Below are positions 60,860 through 64,000 of a stretch of DNA of 64,000 nt, piece by piece (position 1 is the stretch's first letter; the number at the start of each line of letters is the position of its first letter). This stretch comes from Lunularia cruciata (lineage: Eukaryota > Streptophyta > Marchantiopsida > Lunulariales > Lunulariaceae): NCBI GenBank assembly GCA_948567375.1, contig OX419760.1, positions 31,744,001 through 31,808,000 of the forward strand, read 5' to 3'. The notes beneath the pieces are model-generated. The model was not told the origin of the DNA and did not search any database. It worked only from the letters and a program-made list of their open reading frames with translations. The position numbers and the translations under genes are program-made.

Positions 60860-61327
60860 GGTCATCAAGAGTGGAAATTGAGATTATGCAAGGTTCCCCA
60901 AGGGTTTGAGGTGATTGTAGGGGTGGATTTGAGAAAAAGAGAGTTTACAATAGAATTTGAAGAGAGTGTTAAGAGGATCCAAAAACCTACACCACTTGGA
61001 GGAAAGAGTGAGTCTAAGTGCTTTCTATGTGGAGAGAAGGGACATAAGGCAAGTTCATGTCCATTGACCTTTGAGAGTAAGAGATTGAGGGAAAGGAGAG
61101 GCTTACTTGACTTGGGTTTGCATGTTGGACCTTCTGCACCAAGATTGGGAGGGAGAAGATCTAAGACCAAGGAGTTGTGTGAGGTTTGTGGAGTTGAAGG
61201 ACTTCCAAAAGGACATGAGTGTAGTGGAGTAAAAGCACTTTTGGAAACTTTGGTGAAGGATCTTGGAGAGAGTCTTAGTACAGCTACAGAAATACTACCA
61301 CCTTCATCAGCTAGTTCTCAAGATTAG
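60860..61327 (+). CDS. Leader ORF with an extra CCHC zinc knuckle
   Basis: A plus frame (open from about 60830) ending at 61327. It contains WKLRLCKVPQGFEVIVGVDL, CFLCGEKGHKASSC (C-x2-C-x4-H-x4-C) and a second Cys/His cluster CEVCGVEGLPKGHEC (C-x2-C-x8-H-x-C), then a Ser-rich tail. A zinc knuckle normally belongs to gag, but this element has another one in its gag-pol frame (about 62417-62458). It may be a remnant of another gag, an extra element ORF or a captured sequence. The first ATG in phase at 60830 is not certain to be used. Confidence 0.45.
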   Translation, partial: GHQEWKLRLCKVPQGFEVIVGVDLRKREFTIEFEESVKRIQKPTPLGGKSESKCFLCGEKGHKASSCPLTFESKRLRERRGLLDLGLHVGPSAPRLGGRRSKTKELCEVCGVEGLPKGHECSGVKALLETLVKDLGESLSTATEILPPSSASSQD

Positions 61328-61329
61328 TG

Positions 61330-61494
61330 ATGGAGATAATCTTTCAACTTATGGATAAACTATCCATGAGAGTTAGATTAATATGCACTCTAGGATTTGA
61401 TGTTGCTATAGAAATCTTGGAGCAACCTGAACCTTTTGTGTTCCCTAGAGTGGATTATTCTCAGATGGTGTTAGTCATGTATATACTCTATTAG
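61330..61494 (+). CDS. Small leader ORF, copy 2 of the duplicated module
   Basis: A 54-codon ATG frame, MEIIFQLMDKLSMRVRLICTLG...LEQPEPFVFPRVDYSQM...MYILY, related to the frame at 60035-60205. It ends 80 bp before the gag-pol ATG. It begins three bases after the stop of the zinc-knuckle frame. Confidence 0.45.
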   Translation: MEIIFQLMDKLSMRVRLICTLGFDVAIEILEQPEPFVFPRVDYSQMVLVMYILY

Positions 61495-61573
61495 TAATAG
61501 AGTGAGAGAAAAAAAAAGAGAAAAAAAAAGAGAAAAAAAAATTGAGAGAAAAGAAAGATAGTGAGGGGTTAAG

Positions 61574-64000
61574 ATGGGGAAACTTCCGGTTTTCTTTGGC
61601 AAGGATGGAGAAGATGTGGAGGCCTTTGTGAGAGACTTCAAGAGAGCTTGCATAGGAAACAATGAGAGGAGGAAGAATGAGTGGGTCTCATTATTACCAG
61701 ATTTCTTTGAGGATGCAGCACTTACATGGTATGAGTCAGAATACCAAAAGAGAGAGAGGAGAGAGGGGGAAGAGGAGTCTTGGGAGACTTTGACTTCAGC
61801 ACTCATTGAGAACTTTCTTCCTGATGAGAGTTATGAGAGATTGATGAGTGAGGTTACATTTCTCAAGCAAGGAGATGGAGAGAAAGTGAGGGTCTATGTG
61901 GAAAGAGTGGAAAAGTTGGAGTCCAGATTTCGCATAGTGTTGAGGAAGGGTGGGGATGATGTGGAGACTACAATGATTGGCATAGGGGCCATGCTCACCA
62001 AGAATTTTGTGGGAGGATTGAGACCACAAATTAGAAGCAAGGTGAGATATGAGAAACCTTCTTCCAAGGTTGAAGCTATCAAGATTGCAATTCATATGGA
62101 GGAGAGTTTGGAAGAGGATGAGAGTGATTTGGTGGTGAAGGAGGTTGTGCATCCTCCTCAAGGCTACAAGTATGGTGGAACTTCTGATACTTTGGTGACA
62201 AGGGTTGCACCACAAGTAGTAGTTGCTCCAGTTCTTGCACCTCCACCAAAAGATCCACTCCAAACCATCACAGAACAACTTGCGGATCTCAAGATCAATG
62301 TGGTGCAACTATGGGAGAAGAGAGAGGTGGATCAGAATGTAGGGAGAGGGCCTAGGAGTTATGGAAACTATCCATATAGAGGAGGCCAACCAGCCAACAA
62401 TTTCAATGATAGAAATTGTTTTGGTTGTGGAGGAAGAGGCCATATCCAAAGGAATTGCCCAAATTCCACTTACCATGGAGGAAGGGGTTATGAGGGAGCC
62501 AATAGAGTGAAAGAGGGAGGTAGTGAAACCCAAGTGGCTCCTGATCCCAACAAAGGTAAGGGGATAGCATCCATAGATGTGGTTGAGAGCAAGTATGAGA
62601 AGGGAGAGTGCTCAAACTCCAAGGGTCTTAATTTGGAGCTTTTGGCACAAGAGAAGAAGAGAGCTCGTTTTGCAGAGGATGTTCACTCTTCTCAAGGATT
62701 TACTTCAAGCAAGGATACTCCTATGTCTACTAGGAGCACTTGCACCTCAACACCATCAACAACAAAGACTCCAAGGAAGAAGTTGGGGATGGAGGACTTC
62801 TTGATCTCAAAGCAACAATGGAACTACAATGTGTTGGAGGATGTTGGTAGTCACAAGGCTAACATCACAGTGGGCCAATTAATTGCTTTGAACCCTACCT
62901 TGAGAAAGGAGCTTAGAGGTGGTTTGAGTTCTACAAGGAGCAAGAAGAAGAAGAAGGCAAAAGTTCCAGTATCAATGGGGGTGGTGGATGCCAAGCCAGC
63001 ACCATGGGAAGCTTGTGAATATGCCTCCAAGATTGATGTGAGAGTGAATGGTCACAACATCAAGGATGCATTGGTTGATGGAGGATCAGCAGTGAATGCC
63101 ATGTCAGAAAGGTTGATGAAGAAGTTGGGTATGATACCCTCAAGACCTTCAACATTTGTGGTGAGCATGGCAAACAAGCAACAAGTTCGACCAGTAGGGG
63201 TGATGGATAAGGTGGTAGTTTCAGTTATGGGAGTTCAAAATCTCATGACTTTCCAAGTCTTGAAGGATTCAAGCTATGCCTTACTTCTTGGGAGGCCATG
63301 GTTGAGAGCAGCACGCACAACTGATCGATGGCACAAAGGGTACTTGAGGATTGGGCCATCAAACCATAGAGTCACTGTTCCTGTGACTAACACCACCAAC
63401 ACTTCACATTCAGATACACCATCTTCTGATTATTGGGAATCAGATTCTGAAGAAGGAGCTTCAGGTGTGGACACAAGCATGGAAGAGGAGACTTCCACGG
63501 AGGAGGATGAATCTGAATCTGATTCAGATGTGTATCCTTTGTGTGCTATGGATTTTGCACCTAAGCTAGAGGTTTTGAAGGACCCAGATAAATCACCATT
63601 GACACTTGAGGAGGTAGAGAGAAGGTTATCTACCCTCAAGTATGGCCCAAATGTTACCAAGGAGGAGAAGGTGAGATTTGAGGAGATTTTCCGCAAGTTC
63701 ATCCATGTGTTTGCTTTTAGTTACAAGGATTTGAAGGAAGTCACCTTGGAGGAGCACAAGATAGAGGTAGAGTCACATGCAAGACCACTCCGCCAAAAGC
63801 AACGTCGCATTAGCCCACCAATATCTTTGGTTGTGAAGGAGGAGATTGATAAGCTCAAGGAGGCTGGATTTATCTTTGAGGAGGAGAATTCACAATGGGT
63901 GTCTCCAATTGTCATTGTGAAGAAAAAGAATGGCAAGCTTTGGGTATGTGTGGATTACAAGAAGCTCAATGCTGTTACCAAGAAGGACTACTACCCATTG
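61574..64000 (+). CDS. Gypsy element 3 gag-pol, open to the window end
   Basis: 809 codons with no stop from the ATG at 61574 to 64000. Gag (about 1-280): helix-rich capsid-like part (FFGKDGEDVEAFVRDFKRA, then FLKQGDGEKVRVYVERVEKLE). Zinc knuckle CFGCGGRGHIQRNC at about residues 282-295. A linker rich in Lys and Ser follows. Protease-like block DALVDGGSAVNAM near residue 500 (DGGS in place of DSG), with a later LLLGRPWLRAA. An acidic Ser/Glu stretch, then the RT start: RPLRQKQRRISPP, VKEEIDKLKEAGFI, WVSPIVIVKKKNGKL and VCVDYKKLNAVTKKDYYPL. RT active site, RNase H and integrase lie beyond the window. The intact frame suggests recent activity. Confidence 0.92.
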   Translation, partial: MGKLPVFFGKDGEDVEAFVRDFKRACIGNNERRKNEWVSLLPDFFEDAALTWYESEYQKRERREGEEESWETLTSALIENFLPDESYERLMSEVTFLKQGDGEKVRVYVERVEKLESRFRIVLRKGGDDVETTMIGIGAMLTKNFVGGLRPQIRSKVRYEKPSSKVEAIKIAIHMEESLEEDESDLVVKEVVHPPQGYKYGGTSDTLVTRVAPQVVVAPVLAPPPKDPLQTITEQLADLKINVVQLWEKREVDQNVGRGPRSYGNYPYRGGQPANNFNDRNCFGCGGRGHIQRNCPNSTYHGGRGYEGANRVKEGGSETQVAPDPNKGKGIASIDVVESKYEKGECSNSKGLNLELLAQEKKRARFAEDVHSSQGFTSSKDTPMSTRSTCTSTPSTTKTPRKKLGMEDFLISKQQWNYNVLEDVGSHKANITVGQLIALNPTLRKELRGGLSSTRSKKKKKAKVPVSMGVVDAKPAPWEACEYASKIDVRVNGHNIKDALVDGGSAVNAMSERLMKKLGMIPSRPSTFVVSMANKQQVRPVGVMDKVVVSVMGVQNLMTFQVLKDSSYALLLGRPWLRAARTTDRWHKGYLRIGPSNHRVTVPVTNTTNTSHSDTPSSDYWESDSEEGASGVDTSMEEETSTEEDESESDSDVYPLCAMDFAPKLEVLKDPDKSPLTLEEVERRLSTLKYGPNVTKEEKVRFEEIFRKFIHVFAFSYKDLKEVTLEEHKIEVESHARPLRQKQRRISPPISLVVKEEIDKLKEAGFIFEEENSQWVSPIVIVKKKNGKLWVCVDYKKLNAVTKKDYYPL

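Larger units (their letters stand above)
59315..64000 (+). mobile_element. Ty3/gypsy element 3, young and mostly intact, continuing past the window
   Basis: It starts TGTAACACCC at 59315, immediately after the KLKPF block of element 2. LTR to about 59991, tRNA-Asp-like primer-binding site at 59998, a 1.6-kb leader with small frames, then one unbroken gag-pol frame from 61574 to the last base. Its LTR and primer site differ from elements 1 and 2, so it is another lineage. The DGGS protease motif and tRNA-Asp priming are features I associate with the Tat/Athila side of plant gypsy elements (inference). Confidence 0.9.

Overview
The window reads as nuclear DNA of a land plant. Evidence: introns with GT/AG junctions in an EF-hand gene, a plant receptor-like kinase, a plant-type F-box protein, and Ty3/gypsy and Ty1/copia retrotransposons whose primer-binding sites match plant tRNA-iMet and tRNA-Asp. 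An intronless LRR receptor kinase with a WAK-like kinase domain, and non-LTR elements with a restriction-like endonuclease, would suit a seed-free plant (bryophyte, lycophyte or fern). That placement is inference. Only three host protein genes are convincing; most of the rest is transposon DNA of several ages.

Layout. 1-4.08 kb: unassigned. 4.09-7.79 kb: a nearly complete, dead non-LTR element on the minus strand, with C2H2 finger, reverse transcriptase, CCHC and restriction-like endonuclease. Truncated relatives or bare 3' tails recur at 8.4-9.4, 10.6, 10.9-11.2, 30.1, 40.9, 41.75-42.4 and 42.75 kb. 11.2-18.1 kb: AT-rich, no recognisable gene. 18.1-24.3 kb: decayed gypsy element with both LTRs, carrying a 726-bp solo LTR with a 5-bp target duplication. 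24.7-27.9 kb: a second, diverged non-LTR element on the plus strand. 28.4 kb: long (AT)n. 31.0-34.1 kb: LRR receptor-like kinase. 37.9-39.2 kb: F-box gene. 44.3-48.7 kb (minus): four-exon EF-hand gene like CML21, with a ~3 kb repeat-rich intron. 52.8-54.36 kb: 3' half of a copia element (minus), broken by a gypsy element (54.36-59.31 kb). That element is in turn broken by a different, much more intact gypsy element (59.315 kb to the window end), whose gag-pol frame is still open at the last base.

Host genes. The receptor kinase is a predicted plasma-membrane protein: signal peptide, leucine-rich repeats, one membrane span, and a non-RD kinase. The F-box protein should be an SCF substrate adaptor. 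The EF-hand protein has four calcium loops and an N-terminal myristoylation motif. They are not an operon-like unit and nothing visible links them functionally.

Most noteworthy: the endonuclease-bearing non-LTR family, whose stop codon lies in a conserved 15-nt palindrome; the three-layer nesting at the right end; the duplicated small ORF and extra zinc-knuckle ORF in the youngest gypsy element's leader; and several isolated perfect hairpins.
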